From: an uncultured Ruminococcus sp.
GTDB taxonomy: Bacteria; Bacillota; Clostridia; Oscillospirales; CAG-272
Direction of reading: 5' to 3'
Assembly: GCA_902783905.1 (NCBI GenBank)
Contig: CACZSP010000209.1
Location: 1-13,934, forward strand
DNA: 13,934 nt
Shown: piece by piece, positions 1 to 8,500 of the stretch
Layout of the letters: each line of letters starts with the position of its first letter
Numbering within the stretch: position 1 is the first letter of the stretch
Program-made: the position numbers and the translations under genes
Notes under the pieces: generated by a model
What the model was told of the DNA's origin: nothing
Databases searched by the model: none
Seen by the model: only the letters and a program-made list of their open reading frames with translations

Positions 1-1340
1 CCGCGCGTGAATTCATCTCCCGCAGATACGGCGAGGAATACCGTCCCGAACAGACCCGCGTCTGGCGTACCAAGGCGGGAGCGCAGGACGCTCACGAGGC
101 AATAAGACCCGCCAGGGTCGATCTCGTTCCGGCGGACGTCAGAAAATTCCTGACTCCCGATCAGTACAAGCTTTACAATCTTATATGGGCCCGATTCGTG
201 GCAAGCCAGATGTCCTCCGCGAGACTCGATACCGTCAAGGTGGATTTCGAATCCGGAGATTACGGCTTCCGCACCGGAGGATATACCGTATCCTTCCCGG
301 GCTATATGGCGCTTTACGAGGAGTCTGCCGACGTTCCGGAGGAGGAAGGAGCCGAAAACATACGCAATTTTACCCTTCCGGCAATTTCCGAGGGACAGCT
401 GCTGGATTGCGAGGGAGCGGCGGCGGAACAGCATTTCACCGAGCCGCCCGCAAGATACACCGAAGCTTCGATCATCAAGGAGCTGGAGGAGAAGGGAATC
501 GGCAGACCGAGCACCATCACTCCCACCATCACCACTATCACGGCGCGAAAGTACGTTTTGAGAGACGGCAAGGCCCTCGTCCCGACTGAGCTTGGAGAAA
601 TAACCACCAAACTTATGAAAGAGGACTTTTCGGATATAGTCGATTACGGTTTCACCGCCGGAATGGAGGAGAAACTCGACGACATCGAGAACGGGACGGG
701 TTCGATGCAGGATACGCTCCGGGAGTTCTGGGAGGGATTTTCCAGGGAACTCGAAGCCGCCGAAAAGAAGGAGAATTCCGAAAAAGCGAAGATCGTCGAA
801 CAGACCGATATTATCTGCGACAAGTGCGGGGCCAGAATGGTGATCCGCACCAACCGCCGCAACGTGAGATTCGCCGCCTGCCCCAACTATCCCCAGTGCA
901 GAAACACGAAATCGCTTGACGGCGAAGGAAACGTCGAGCCGAAACCGGTTCCCGTCCCGGCCGGGTTCAAATGCGAGCTCTGCGGAAGCGAGATGGTCGA
1001 AAGGACAGGCCCTTACGGAAAGTTTTACGCCTGTTCGAATTTCCCCGCATGCCGGAATATCAAGAACGAGGAAAAGGCGATCGACGTGCCCTGTCCGAAA
1101 TGCGGCGGACGCATTCTGATTCGCAACGGAAAGCGGAAAAACGTTTTTTACAGCTGCGAAAACTATCCGGACTGCGATTTTTCGAGCTGGGATCTTCCGG
1201 TAAACGAAAAGTGCCCCGAATGCGGCTCGATCCTTTTCAGGAAAAAGGGAAAGACTCCCGGCATCGTCTGTCGGAACCGCGATTGCGGATACTTCAGACC
1301 CGATCCCGGTGAGTCCGCGAAAACGGATTCCGACGAATAA
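1..1340 (+). CDS. topA: DNA topoisomerase I (type IA), C-terminal part, 5' end cut by window
   Basis: The reading frame is already open at position 3 and ends with TAA at 1338-1340, giving 445 visible residues. Type IA topoisomerases relax negatively supercoiled DNA by a transient 5'-phosphotyrosine nicking cycle. The N-terminal Toprim domain and the catalytic Tyr lie upstream of the window. Visible family marks are AQDAHEAIRP at about residues 27-36 and GIGRPST further on, both conserved in bacterial TopA. The C-terminus carries four Cys4 zinc ribbons, at 816-899, 972-1052, 1092-1175 and 1212-1286, each with a CxxC pair followed by a C-x4/5-C type pair. The fourth is the most divergent. They would bind single-stranded DNA and possibly RNA polymerase. 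The GTG at 198 is an internal Val codon, not a start. trmFO begins two bases after the stop, the same neighbour as in Bacillus. Confidence 0.97.
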   Translation, partial: AREFISRRYGEEYRPEQTRVWRTKAGAQDAHEAIRPARVDLVPADVRKFLTPDQYKLYNLIWARFVASQMSSARLDTVKVDFESGDYGFRTGGYTVSFPGYMALYEESADVPEEEGAENIRNFTLPAISEGQLLDCEGAAAEQHFTEPPARYTEASIIKELEEKGIGRPSTITPTITTITARKYVLRDGKALVPTELGEITTKLMKEDFSDIVDYGFTAGMEEKLDDIENGTGSMQDTLREFWEGFSRELEAAEKKENSEKAKIVEQTDIICDKCGARMVIRTNRRNVRFAACPNYPQCRNTKSLDGEGNVEPKPVPVPAGFKCELCGSEMVERTGPYGKFYACSNFPACRNIKNEEKAIDVPCPKCGGRILIRNGKRKNVFYSCENYPDCDFSSWDLPVNEKCPECGSILFRKKGKTPGIVCRNRDCGYFRPDPGESAKTDSDE

Positions 1341-1342
1341 AG

Positions 1343-2722
1343 ATGAATAACAGCGTAAGCGCGGAGAGCGGATTTCCGCGTATAAACGTGATCGGAGCCG
1401 GGCTTGCCGGCTGCGAGGCGGCACTTGCCGCCGCCCGCGCGGGCGTCCGGGTCAGACTCTACGAGATGAAGCCGGAAAAATACACTCCGGCTCATCATTC
1501 CCCGGATTTTGCCGAACTCGTCTGCTCGAATTCCCTGCGCTCGGATAGCGTGACAAACGCCGTCGGACTGCTGAAGGAGGAGATGCGCAGGATGGGTTCG
1601 GCCGTCATGAAGGCGGCGGACGCAAACCGCGTTCCGGCTGGATCTGCTCTGGCCGTCGACAGACGCGCTTTTTCACGCGCGGTGACAAAAGAGGTCTCGG
1701 AAAACCCGCTGATAGAGATTGTCATCGGAGAGGTTTCCCGGGTACCGGAGGGAGAAATAACCGTCATAGCGACGGGACCGCTGACTTCGGATCCGATGGC
1801 GGAATTCATCCGCGACGGTCTCGGCATTCAGGGACTGAATTTCTTCGACGCCGCGGCCCCCATCGTCGACGGATCGACGATCGATTACGGCAGGGCGTTT
1901 TTTGCCTCCCGGTACGGGAAGGGAGACGCCGATTATCTCAACTGTCCGATGACGAAAGAGGAGTACGACGCCTTCTACGGGGCGCTCGTCACCGCCAGAG
2001 AAGCCGAGCTCAAGGATTTCGACAGGGAGGAGCAGGGAGACCTGACCGTTTTCGAGGGGTGCATGCCGGTAGAGGTTATGGCGAGACGCGGCTATGACAC
2101 CCTGCGCTTCGGTCCGCTCAAGCCGGTAGGCCTGACCGACCCGCGCCGCCCCGACAGGGAGTTTTACGCGGTGGTTCAGCTGCGCCGTGAGGATGAGGAC
2201 GGGAGCATGTACAACCTCGTCGGATTCCAGACCCATCTGACCTTCCCGGAACAGAAGAGAGTGTTCGGAATGATACCCGGGCTTGAAAACGCCGAGTTTT
2301 TGAGATACGGAGTCATGCACCGGAACACATATCTCAATTCTCCCGGGACGCTCGGTCCCGACTACTCGCTCCTGTCCCGCCCGGGGATCTTCTTTGCCGG
2401 ACAGATGACCGGGGTGGAGGGCTACGTCGAATCCGCGGCATCGGGAATTGCCGCCGGAATGAGCGCTGCCAGCATGGCAAAAGGCGGTTCCCCCGTCGTT
2501 TTTCCGCGGGAAACAATGACCGGAGCCATGGCGCATTACGTCAGCCGCGGAGGAACGGGTAAATTTCTCCCGATGAACGCGAATTTCGGAATAATACCGC
2601 CGCTTCCCGCCCGCGTAAAGGGAGGAAAGACGGCAAAATACGCGGCTTACGCCGAGAGAGCTCTTGCCGCGCTCGACCGCTTTCTCAGCGGTGTAAAAAA
2701 CAGCGATGAGAATAATTGTTGA
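1343..2722 (+). CDS. trmFO: Methylenetetrahydrofolate-tRNA (uracil-5-)-methyltransferase, FAD-dependent
   Basis: 459 residues, close to the family's usual 435-450. TrmFO makes ribothymidine at U54 in the tRNA T-loop, taking the carbon from methylenetetrahydrofolate and reducing it with FADH2. The N-terminus has the Rossmann dinucleotide motif VIGAGLAGCEAA (glycines at about 18, 20, 23), followed by the ELVCSNSLR motif with Cys61. FEGCMPVE places Cys240. These two cysteines match the functional pair described for the Bacillus enzyme (Cys53 and Cys226). The C-terminus keeps the FAD-binding GQMTGVEGYVESAASG stretch. The ATG follows the topA stop by two bases and has no clear Shine-Dalgarno, so translation is probably coupled to topA. 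The extra length is a short N-terminal extension before the Rossmann strand. The 3' end overlaps plsX by 17 bases. Confidence 0.97.
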   Translation: MNNSVSAESGFPRINVIGAGLAGCEAALAAARAGVRVRLYEMKPEKYTPAHHSPDFAELVCSNSLRSDSVTNAVGLLKEEMRRMGSAVMKAADANRVPAGSALAVDRRAFSRAVTKEVSENPLIEIVIGEVSRVPEGEITVIATGPLTSDPMAEFIRDGLGIQGLNFFDAAAPIVDGSTIDYGRAFFASRYGKGDADYLNCPMTKEEYDAFYGALVTAREAELKDFDREEQGDLTVFEGCMPVEVMARRGYDTLRFGPLKPVGLTDPRRPDREFYAVVQLRREDEDGSMYNLVGFQTHLTFPEQKRVFGMIPGLENAEFLRYGVMHRNTYLNSPGTLGPDYSLLSRPGIFFAGQMTGVEGYVESAASGIAAGMSAASMAKGGSPVVFPRETMTGAMAHYVSRGGTGKFLPMNANFGIIPPLPARVKGGKTAKYAAYAERALAALDRFLSGVKNSDENNC

Positions 2723-3761
2723 CTGTATGGGCGGCGACCGCGGACCGTCGGAGGTGATCTCCGGAGTCGTCGCCGCATCGAAAGAACTGAAAAACGCCTT
2801 TTTCATTCTTGTCGGCGACGAAAAGGAGATAACGGGTCCGGCGCTTTTCGGCGGCCTCGACGTTTCGCGCTTTTCGGTCGTCGGAACTTCGGACGTCGTT
2901 CTGATGGAGGATGACCCGCTGACGGTGATCAGACACAAACCCGACTCGAGCATGGTGAAAGGCCTGAATATGCTCGCGTCGGGAGAAGGCGACTCCATCG
3001 TCAGCACGGGAAACACCGGCGCGCTTTTCACCGGGGCCACGCTTATCGTCAGAAAGATAAAGGGAGTGCTGCGCCCGGCGATAGCCGGAGTTCTGCCGCT
3101 TGAAAACCCGGTGCTTCTGCTCGATTCGGGCGCCAACGTAACGGCAAGCGCCGATTATCTCGCGCAGTTTGCCGTGATGGGAAGCATCTATATGCAGAAG
3201 GTGCTCGGAGTTCAGTCTCCGAGGGTCGGACTTCTCAACAACGGTTCGGAACCGCACAAGGGGACGGAGCTTCAGACGGAGGCGTTCCGGCTGATTTCTT
3301 CGCTCCCGGGGATCAACTTTTCCGGGAACGTCGAAGCCGACAAGCTCTGCTCGGACGTTTGCGACGTCGTCGTCACCGACGGATTCACCGGAAACATTCT
3401 TCTCAAATCCTACGAGGGGATGGGAAGGTTCGCAATAAAGTCGATCCGCGACATATACGAAAAGGATCTGCTGACAAAGACGTCGGCGCTTCTGATAAAA
3501 AAGCGTTTCGCCGGTCTGAAAAAACGGATGGATCCGGGAGAGTACGGCGGCGCGCCCTTCCTCGGGCTGTCGAAGCCGGTCATCAAGGCTCACGGCGCCT
3601 CGGACGCCAACGCCGTTAAAAACGCGATCAAACAGGCTGTATCCTACACTCTCTCGGGCGCCGTCGTTTCAATGGCGAAGGAGATCAGGAAGTTCGCGCC
3701 GGAACAGTCGGTGCAGAAGGAATCCGGACAGCCGCAGAACGGAGGGAGCGTCGCAAAATGA
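2706..3761 (+). CDS. plsX: Phosphate acyltransferase PlsX
   Basis: 351 residues, slightly longer than the usual 330-340. PlsX converts acyl-ACP and phosphate into acyl-phosphate, which PlsY uses to start phosphatidic acid synthesis. It is a peripheral enzyme at the inner face of the membrane. The start MRIIVDCMGGDRGPSE matches the family's VDAMGGDxxP opening, with Cys in place of the usual Ala. Other marks are STGNTGAL (residues 100-107), LLDSGANV (about 138-144), GLLNNGSEPHKG and VTDGFTGN. The ATG at 2706 lies inside the end of trmFO and has no good Shine-Dalgarno, which suggests coupled translation. The C-terminal tail after about residue 330 is low complexity and Gln/Gly-rich, and it encodes the GGAGGGAG ribosome binding site of rnc. 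No acpP gene follows, unlike in many Bacillota. Confidence 0.96.
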   Translation: MRIIVDCMGGDRGPSEVISGVVAASKELKNAFFILVGDEKEITGPALFGGLDVSRFSVVGTSDVVLMEDDPLTVIRHKPDSSMVKGLNMLASGEGDSIVSTGNTGALFTGATLIVRKIKGVLRPAIAGVLPLENPVLLLDSGANVTASADYLAQFAVMGSIYMQKVLGVQSPRVGLLNNGSEPHKGTELQTEAFRLISSLPGINFSGNVEADKLCSDVCDVVVTDGFTGNILLKSYEGMGRFAIKSIRDIYEKDLLTKTSALLIKKRFAGLKKRMDPGEYGGAPFLGLSKPVIKAHGASDANAVKNAIKQAVSYTLSGAVVSMAKEIRKFAPEQSVQKESGQPQNGGSVAK

Positions 3762-4486
3762 CCACCGAAGAAATAATCGGGGCGGCAGAAAAGAATATAG
3801 GGTACACCTTTGTAAGAAAAGAACTGCTGATCGAAGCTCTGACACATTCGTCGTATTCCAACGAGCACGGCGGACAGAAGGTTCAGAGATGCAACGAGCG
3901 TCTCGAATTTCTCGGGGATTCGGTCCTGTCCATAATAGTCAGCGAGTTTTTGTTTTCCGAGTATCCCGACGAACCTGAGGGCAGACTGACGCGTATGCGC
4001 AGCGAACTTGTCTGCGAAAAGGCGCTGGCTGAGTATTCGGAAAAAATAGCTCTCGGAGATCTGCTTTTCCTCGGGAGAGGAGAGGAAAAAGGCGGAGCGA
4101 GAACGCGGCCGTCAACTCTTTCGGACGCTTACGAGGCGCTCATAGCAGCCGTTTATCTCGACGCCGGAGAGGGCAGGGAAGCAAAGGAAGCGATAAAGAA
4201 ATACCTGATGCCCGCCGTTACCGAAAGGATCGCGGAAATCTTTTCCGGATGGAACGGGGCGGATTACAAAACGCTTCTTCAGCAGACGGTACAGAGCGAC
4301 TCGAAGGGCGAGCTGCTCGAATACGTGCCGGTCGGAGAGGAAGGTCCCGACCACGCCAAGATCTTTACCGTCGAGGCGCGGGTGGATTCGAACGTCTTCG
4401 GCACCGGCAGAGGAAAAAGCAAAAAGGAAGCCGAGCAGATGGCGGCGCGGGAAGCGCTGATACGGTGCGGAGTGCTATCCAAATGA
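3758..4486 (+). CDS. rnc: Ribonuclease III
   Basis: 242 residues, normal for bacterial RNase III, which cuts double-stranded RNA in rRNA precursors and structured mRNAs as a Mg-dependent dimer. The catalytic domain has the signature NERLEFLGD at 46-54, giving Glu50 and Asp54. SDAYEA at 122-127 gives Asp123 and Glu126, completing the acidic metal site. The double-stranded RNA-binding domain runs from about 168 (DYKTLLQQ) to 239, ending in the typical GRGKSKKEAEQMAAREAL helix. The start codon overlaps the plsX stop in ATGA. A strong GGAGGGAG at 3741-3748 supports this start. The gene is complete, and both neighbours overlap it by 4 bases. Confidence 0.97.
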   Translation: MTTEEIIGAAEKNIGYTFVRKELLIEALTHSSYSNEHGGQKVQRCNERLEFLGDSVLSIIVSEFLFSEYPDEPEGRLTRMRSELVCEKALAEYSEKIALGDLLFLGRGEEKGGARTRPSTLSDAYEALIAAVYLDAGEGREAKEAIKKYLMPAVTERIAEIFSGWNGADYKTLLQQTVQSDSKGELLEYVPVGEEGPDHAKIFTVEARVDSNVFGTGRGKSKKEAEQMAAREALIRCGVLSK

Positions 4487-5505
4487 AATCAAGACACAAA
4501 AACATCCCGGTTTTTATTCCACATCTCGGCTGCCCGAACGATTGCGTCTTCTGTAACCAGAGAGCAATTTCGGGCAGACGGTTTTTTGATGAAAAAGACG
4601 CGTACGAAACGATGCGCGAATCGGTCGGGCGTCTGTCCCCGGGCGACGAGGCAGAAATAGCGTTTTTCGGCGGATCCTTCACCGGTATCGACAGGGATCT
4701 GATGATCCGGCTGCTGACGGCGGCGAGGGAATACGTCGAATCGGGTCGCGTTGTCTCGGTGAGATGCTCGACGCGTCCCGACTATATCGACCCGGATATC
4801 ATCAAAATCCTGAAGGAATATCGCGTCGGAACCGTCGAACTCGGTATACAGAGCACGTCCGACCGCGTCCTGTCTCTTTCGCGGAGAGGTCACAGCCGAA
4901 AGGATTCCCAAACGGCCTGCCGGATGATAAAGGAATCCGGACTGCGCCTCGGCGGTCAGATGATGGCCGGACTTCCCGGTTCGACGCCCGCGGACGAAAT
5001 AAAAACGGCGAATGATATCTGCGACTGGGGAGCCGACGAGGCGAGGATCTACCCGACCGTTGTTTTCAGGGGAACCGAACTTTGTTCGATGACGGAGCGC
5101 GGGGAATACCTGCCGCTGACCAACGAAGAAGCGGCGAAAAGGTGCGCCGATCTCATCGAAATATTCGACGCCCGCGGCGTAAAGCTTCTCCGCGTCGGAC
5201 TCTGCTCCTCCGAAAACCTCGCCTCCGACGAGGAGGTCGCGGGAGGGCCGTCGCATCCCGCTATAGGCGAGAAAGCGATGTCGGAGGTCTTTTTCCGGAG
5301 GATCTGCAGAGCCGCGGAGGAGAATCCGGAGATCGCGAAAGGATCTTCTCTGACGGTCTTCGTACCTTCGGGATGCACCTCGAAGGCGGTCGGACAGCAC
5401 GGGTGGAACCTTGAGAGAATACAAAAAAAAACGGGGGCCCGAAGGATAAAAATCCTTGAAAAAAGCGACCTGATAGGTTATAATATAATAATATCATCAC
5501 AATAA
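4483..5505 (+). CDS. Radical SAM protein, Elp3-like (no acetyltransferase domain)
   Basis: 340 residues. CPNDCVFC gives the radical SAM cluster motif Cx3Cx2C (Cys17, Cys21, Cys24), which holds a 4Fe-4S cluster and binds S-adenosylmethionine. FGGSFTG (62-68), STRPDYIDPDII (about 96-107), ELGIQS (119-124) and GPSHPAIGE (about 255-263) are hallmarks of the Elp3/COG1243 branch. Elp3 proteins run to about 540 residues because a GNAT acetyltransferase domain follows; here the protein ends without it. The substrate is therefore not known; tRNA is possible but is inference. I chose the ATG at 4483, which overlaps the rnc stop as ATGA and starts just before the conserved IPVFIPHLGC. The longer open frame from 4249 only reads through rnc out of frame. 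A weak CGGAG sits at 4468-4472. The gene's 3' end contains the smc promoter and an A9 tract. Confidence 0.9.
   Translation: MKSRHKNIPVFIPHLGCPNDCVFCNQRAISGRRFFDEKDAYETMRESVGRLSPGDEAEIAFFGGSFTGIDRDLMIRLLTAAREYVESGRVVSVRCSTRPDYIDPDIIKILKEYRVGTVELGIQSTSDRVLSLSRRGHSRKDSQTACRMIKESGLRLGGQMMAGLPGSTPADEIKTANDICDWGADEARIYPTVVFRGTELCSMTERGEYLPLTNEEAAKRCADLIEIFDARGVKLLRVGLCSSENLASDEEVAGGPSHPAIGEKAMSEVFFRRICRAAEENPEIAKGSSLTVFVPSGCTSKAVGQHGWNLERIQKKTGARRIKILEKSDLIGYNIIISSQ
5423..5431 (+). repeat. A9 homopolymer inside the radical SAM gene
   Basis: Nine consecutive A residues read in frame as CAA AAA AAA ACG, followed directly by C and five G. It is the longest A run I see in this GC-rich window. Losing one A would end the protein at TAA 5447-5449, and gaining one would end it at TGA 5457-5459. 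It also sits about 60-68 bases upstream of the predicted smc transcription start, where an A-tract could bend DNA or act as a distal UP-like element. Confidence 0.6.
5442..5457. promoter_or_regulatory. Inverted repeat overlapping the smc -35 box (possible operator)
   Basis: AAGGAT at 5442-5447 and ATCCTT at 5452-5457 are perfect inverted copies separated by AAAA. The right arm overlaps the first two bases of the TTGAAA -35 element. A repressor bound here would block sigma factor access. No T-run follows, so it is not an intrinsic terminator. The arms are only 6 bases and lie in coding sequence, so chance is a real alternative. Confidence 0.3.
5456..5484 (+). promoter_or_regulatory. Sigma-A type promoter for smc and downstream genes
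   Basis: TTGAAA at 5456-5461 (five of six matches to the -35 consensus) and a perfect TATAAT at 5479-5484 are separated by exactly 17 bases. Transcription would start near 5491, leaving a leader of about 33 bases before the smc TTG. The stretch 5478-5505 is strongly AT-rich against a GC-rich background. The promoter lies in the last 17 codons of the radical SAM gene, so smc and the genes after it could be transcribed apart from the upstream part of the operon. Confidence 0.7.
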
Positions 5506-5513
5506 ACAGCCCC

Positions 5514-5519
5514 GGAGGG
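5514..5519 (+). promoter_or_regulatory. Ribosome binding site that fixes the smc TTG start
   Basis: GGAGGG lies 4 bases before the TTG at 5524, or 5 bases counted from GGAGG. It sits in the 18-base gap after the radical SAM stop, the largest gap in the window. With the family-typical N-terminus YLKQIEMQGFKSF, it shows that TTG is the true start rather than the ATG at 5545, which would remove the first beta strand. Confidence 0.85.
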
Positions 5520-5523
5520 ACAG

Positions 5524-8500
5524 TTGTACTTAAAGCAGATCGAGATGCAGGGATTCAAATCCTTCCCTGACAGAACAAAACTCGTTTTCGAAAAGGGAGC
5601 GACGGTAGTCGTCGGTCCGAACGGAAGCGGAAAATCAAATATATCCGACGCCATGCGGTGGGTGCTCGGCGAAATATCGGCAAAGAGTCTGCGCGGAAGC
5701 AAAATGGAGGACGTCATTTTCGGCGGATCCGACAGCCGCAAGCCGATGACCTACGCCGAAGTGTCGGTCACCTTCGACAACAGCGGAGAGGACAGGCGGC
5801 TCGATCTTCCCTACGACGAGATTACCGTTACGAGGCGCTATCACCGCAACGGGGACAGCGAGTATTTCATCAACCGCGGCGAGGCGCGTCTGCGCGATAT
5901 CTACGAGATGTTTCTCAACACCGGAATAGGCAGAGACGGCTACTCGATAATAGAGCAGGGCAGAATCGCCGAGATAATATCAAAAAAGAGCGACGACCGG
6001 CGCGAGATCTTCGAGGACGCCGCCGGTATCGCGAAATACCGTCATAAAAAGAACGAGGCGGAGCGCAAACTCGCCGCCACCAATCTCAACATCGAACGCG
6101 TCCGCGACGGGATGAACATAATGAGCGGACATCTCGCCTCGCTTCAGCGCGAAAGCATCCGTGCCAAAAGGTTCATCGAATACAGCGAGATAAAAAAGCA
6201 GGCGGACGTCCGCCTCTGGCTTTTCGACACCGAGAAACTCAGAAGCGAGATCTCCGAATCGGAATCGGCGGGAGGAAAGACCGACCGCGAGCTCGACGAA
6301 ATCAACGAGGAGATCCGCACCCTGTATTCCCGGCAGGAAAGGCTGGAGGAACTTGCGGGAGAAAGCAGACGCAGCGCCGCCGAGCTTATCGAACGCATCC
6401 GGGAAAAAACCGGAGAAAACTACGAGCTGGATTCCGAGATCAAGGTCACGAGGACAAAGCTTGAGCATCTTGAAAAGGCGGCCCTCGAGTCTGCGGAAAA
6501 GGCGAAATCATACCGCGCCGCGGCAGAAGAGGAAAAGAAAACGGCGGCGGCGAGGAGAGCCGACGCCGCCCGCATGGGCGAGGAGATAAAGGAACAGTCG
6601 GGAAAAGAGACCGCCTTTACCGAAAAGGCGGAGGCGCTCGCAAAACGCGCCGACGATCTCGACTCGGGAATCGCCGAGGCGTTCTCGAGGATATCCGACG
6701 CCCGGGCCGAAATATCCGATATCGACGCCAGACTCGAACTGCTCGGCAGATCGGATTCCGAGGAGGAGACGAGAGACGAAGCGGTAAGGCGCGAACTGGA
6801 CGAGAGGGAAAAGACGGCCGCAAGGCACGAGGCGGAATGCAGGGACAGCGAAGCCCTCATCCGCGATTACGAAATAAGAGTACTGTCCCTGTCGTCCGAA
6901 CTGGAAAAGCTGCGTTCCCGCGCCGCCGGACTGGAGACCGAGCGCGACAGACTGAACGGCGAGATCCAGTCGGCTTCGGTTAAAGAGCGCACACTTTCGG
7001 GAAATATCGAGACTCTCCGGCGCATGGAGGAGCATTTCGAGGGATACAACAACAGCGTGCGTCACGTAATGCAGTCTCTGCGCGACGGGCGCCTTTCCCC
7101 GCGCGGAAGGATCTGGGGACCGGTATCGTCTCTTATCAGCGTAGAATCGAAATACGTCACGGCGGTCGAGATAGCCCTCGGCGCCGCCATACAGAATATT
7201 GTCGTCGACGACGAGGAAACGGCGCGCGAGGCCATAGGATGTCTGCGCCGCGACAACGCCGGACGCGCCACCTTCTTCCCGCTGACGTCGGTCAAAGCAT
7301 CCGTGCCGACCCGGGAAATGAAGGACGCGGCGTCCTTCCGCGGATACGTCGGAGTCGCATCCGATCTCGTTTCCTGCGACGCAAGGTTCGCTCCCGTGAT
7401 CTCGTCGATGCTCGGCAGGACGGTCGTCTTCGACACCCTCGAGAACGCCACCGAAATGGCGAAAGCCTGCCGATATTCGGTCAGGACGGTCACTCTCGAC
7501 GGTCAGCAGATCAACCGCGACGGTTCCTTTACCGGCGGATCGGTCAGGACGGGCAGCGGCATACTGACGCGCGCCGACGAGATAAAGCGGATGGAGTCCG
7601 AGCTTGCCGCCACGAAAAAACTGTCGGATAAGCTGTCCGGAAAGCTTGGCGCGACCGGAAAGGATCTCGACGGAGTCCTGGGAGAAATCGGTTCCCGGGA
7701 AAACGAAAAGGGACTTATCGAAAAGCTTTGCGCCGTCGAAAAGGCGAAGCTTGAAAAGCAGCGGGAATCGCTTAACACCGACCGTGAGCTTCTTTCGAAA
7801 TTCCGCGCCGATATCGAAAACTCGGAGGGCGAAAAAGAGGAACGGCAGGCCGAGGCGGAATCCCTCCGCGCGCGCCGCCGGGAGCTTGCCGCCCGTGTTT
7901 CCGAACTTGAGGAATGGAGAAACGACGCCGACGTCAGCCGCGGAGACGCCCTTAACGAGCGGGACGAAAACGTCCGTCTCGCCACCGCCGCAACGGTAAG
8001 AATAAGCGAACTGCGCCGCGATATAGAAAGCGCGGGCGCCCTTGCGGCAATATCCGAGGAAAAGGCGGCTCAGCTTCTTTCCGACGCCGGAAAGTGCGAT
8101 TCCGACGCCGAAACTGCGAGAAAAAATCTCGCGTCGCTGAACGGGTACCTCGCCGGATGTCTGCGCGATCTTGCCGCGGGCAGCAGCGAGATCGAAAAAT
8201 TCGCCGCCGGCCGCGCCGAAGCCGAAAAGGCGGGGCTCGATTACGAGCAGAAGCTTGCGTCCGTCCGCCGCACCCTGTCCGAAAGGCAGTCGAGGCGCGA
8301 CGTTCTGATGCAGGAAAAACTCGCCAGCGAGACGTCTCTCGCGTCGCGCCGCTCCCAGCTTGACGCCATGTCCCAGAAGTTCTGGGAAGAACACGCCCTG
8401 ACGCGGGCCGAGGCGCTTGCCTGCGGATATCCTCCCCTGACGGCGGAGGAGCGTCCCGCGGTGCTCGAACTCCAGACGGAATACCGCAACAAGATACGCA

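Noticed and set aside
185..589. Plus-strand frame with a histidine-rich run (HHSHHHHYH) inside topA
   Set aside because: The run is the shifted reading of the Thr/Ile-rich segment of TopA (ITPTITTIT) and has no independent support.
1673..3136. Open frame of 487 codons on the minus strand opposite trmFO and plsX
   Set aside because: It is in register with trmFO and explained by the same codon bias; both sense genes are conserved throughout.
4249..4482. Longer start for the radical SAM gene, inside rnc
   Set aside because: The 78 extra residues are an out-of-frame reading of the RNase III RNA-binding domain. The ATG at 4483 begins next to the conserved N-terminus and gives the usual ATGA overlap.
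4489..5424. Open frame of 311 codons on the minus strand opposite the radical SAM gene
   Set aside because: It is in register with the sense gene, the composition is Arg-rich shadow protein, and no ribosome binding site or domain is seen.
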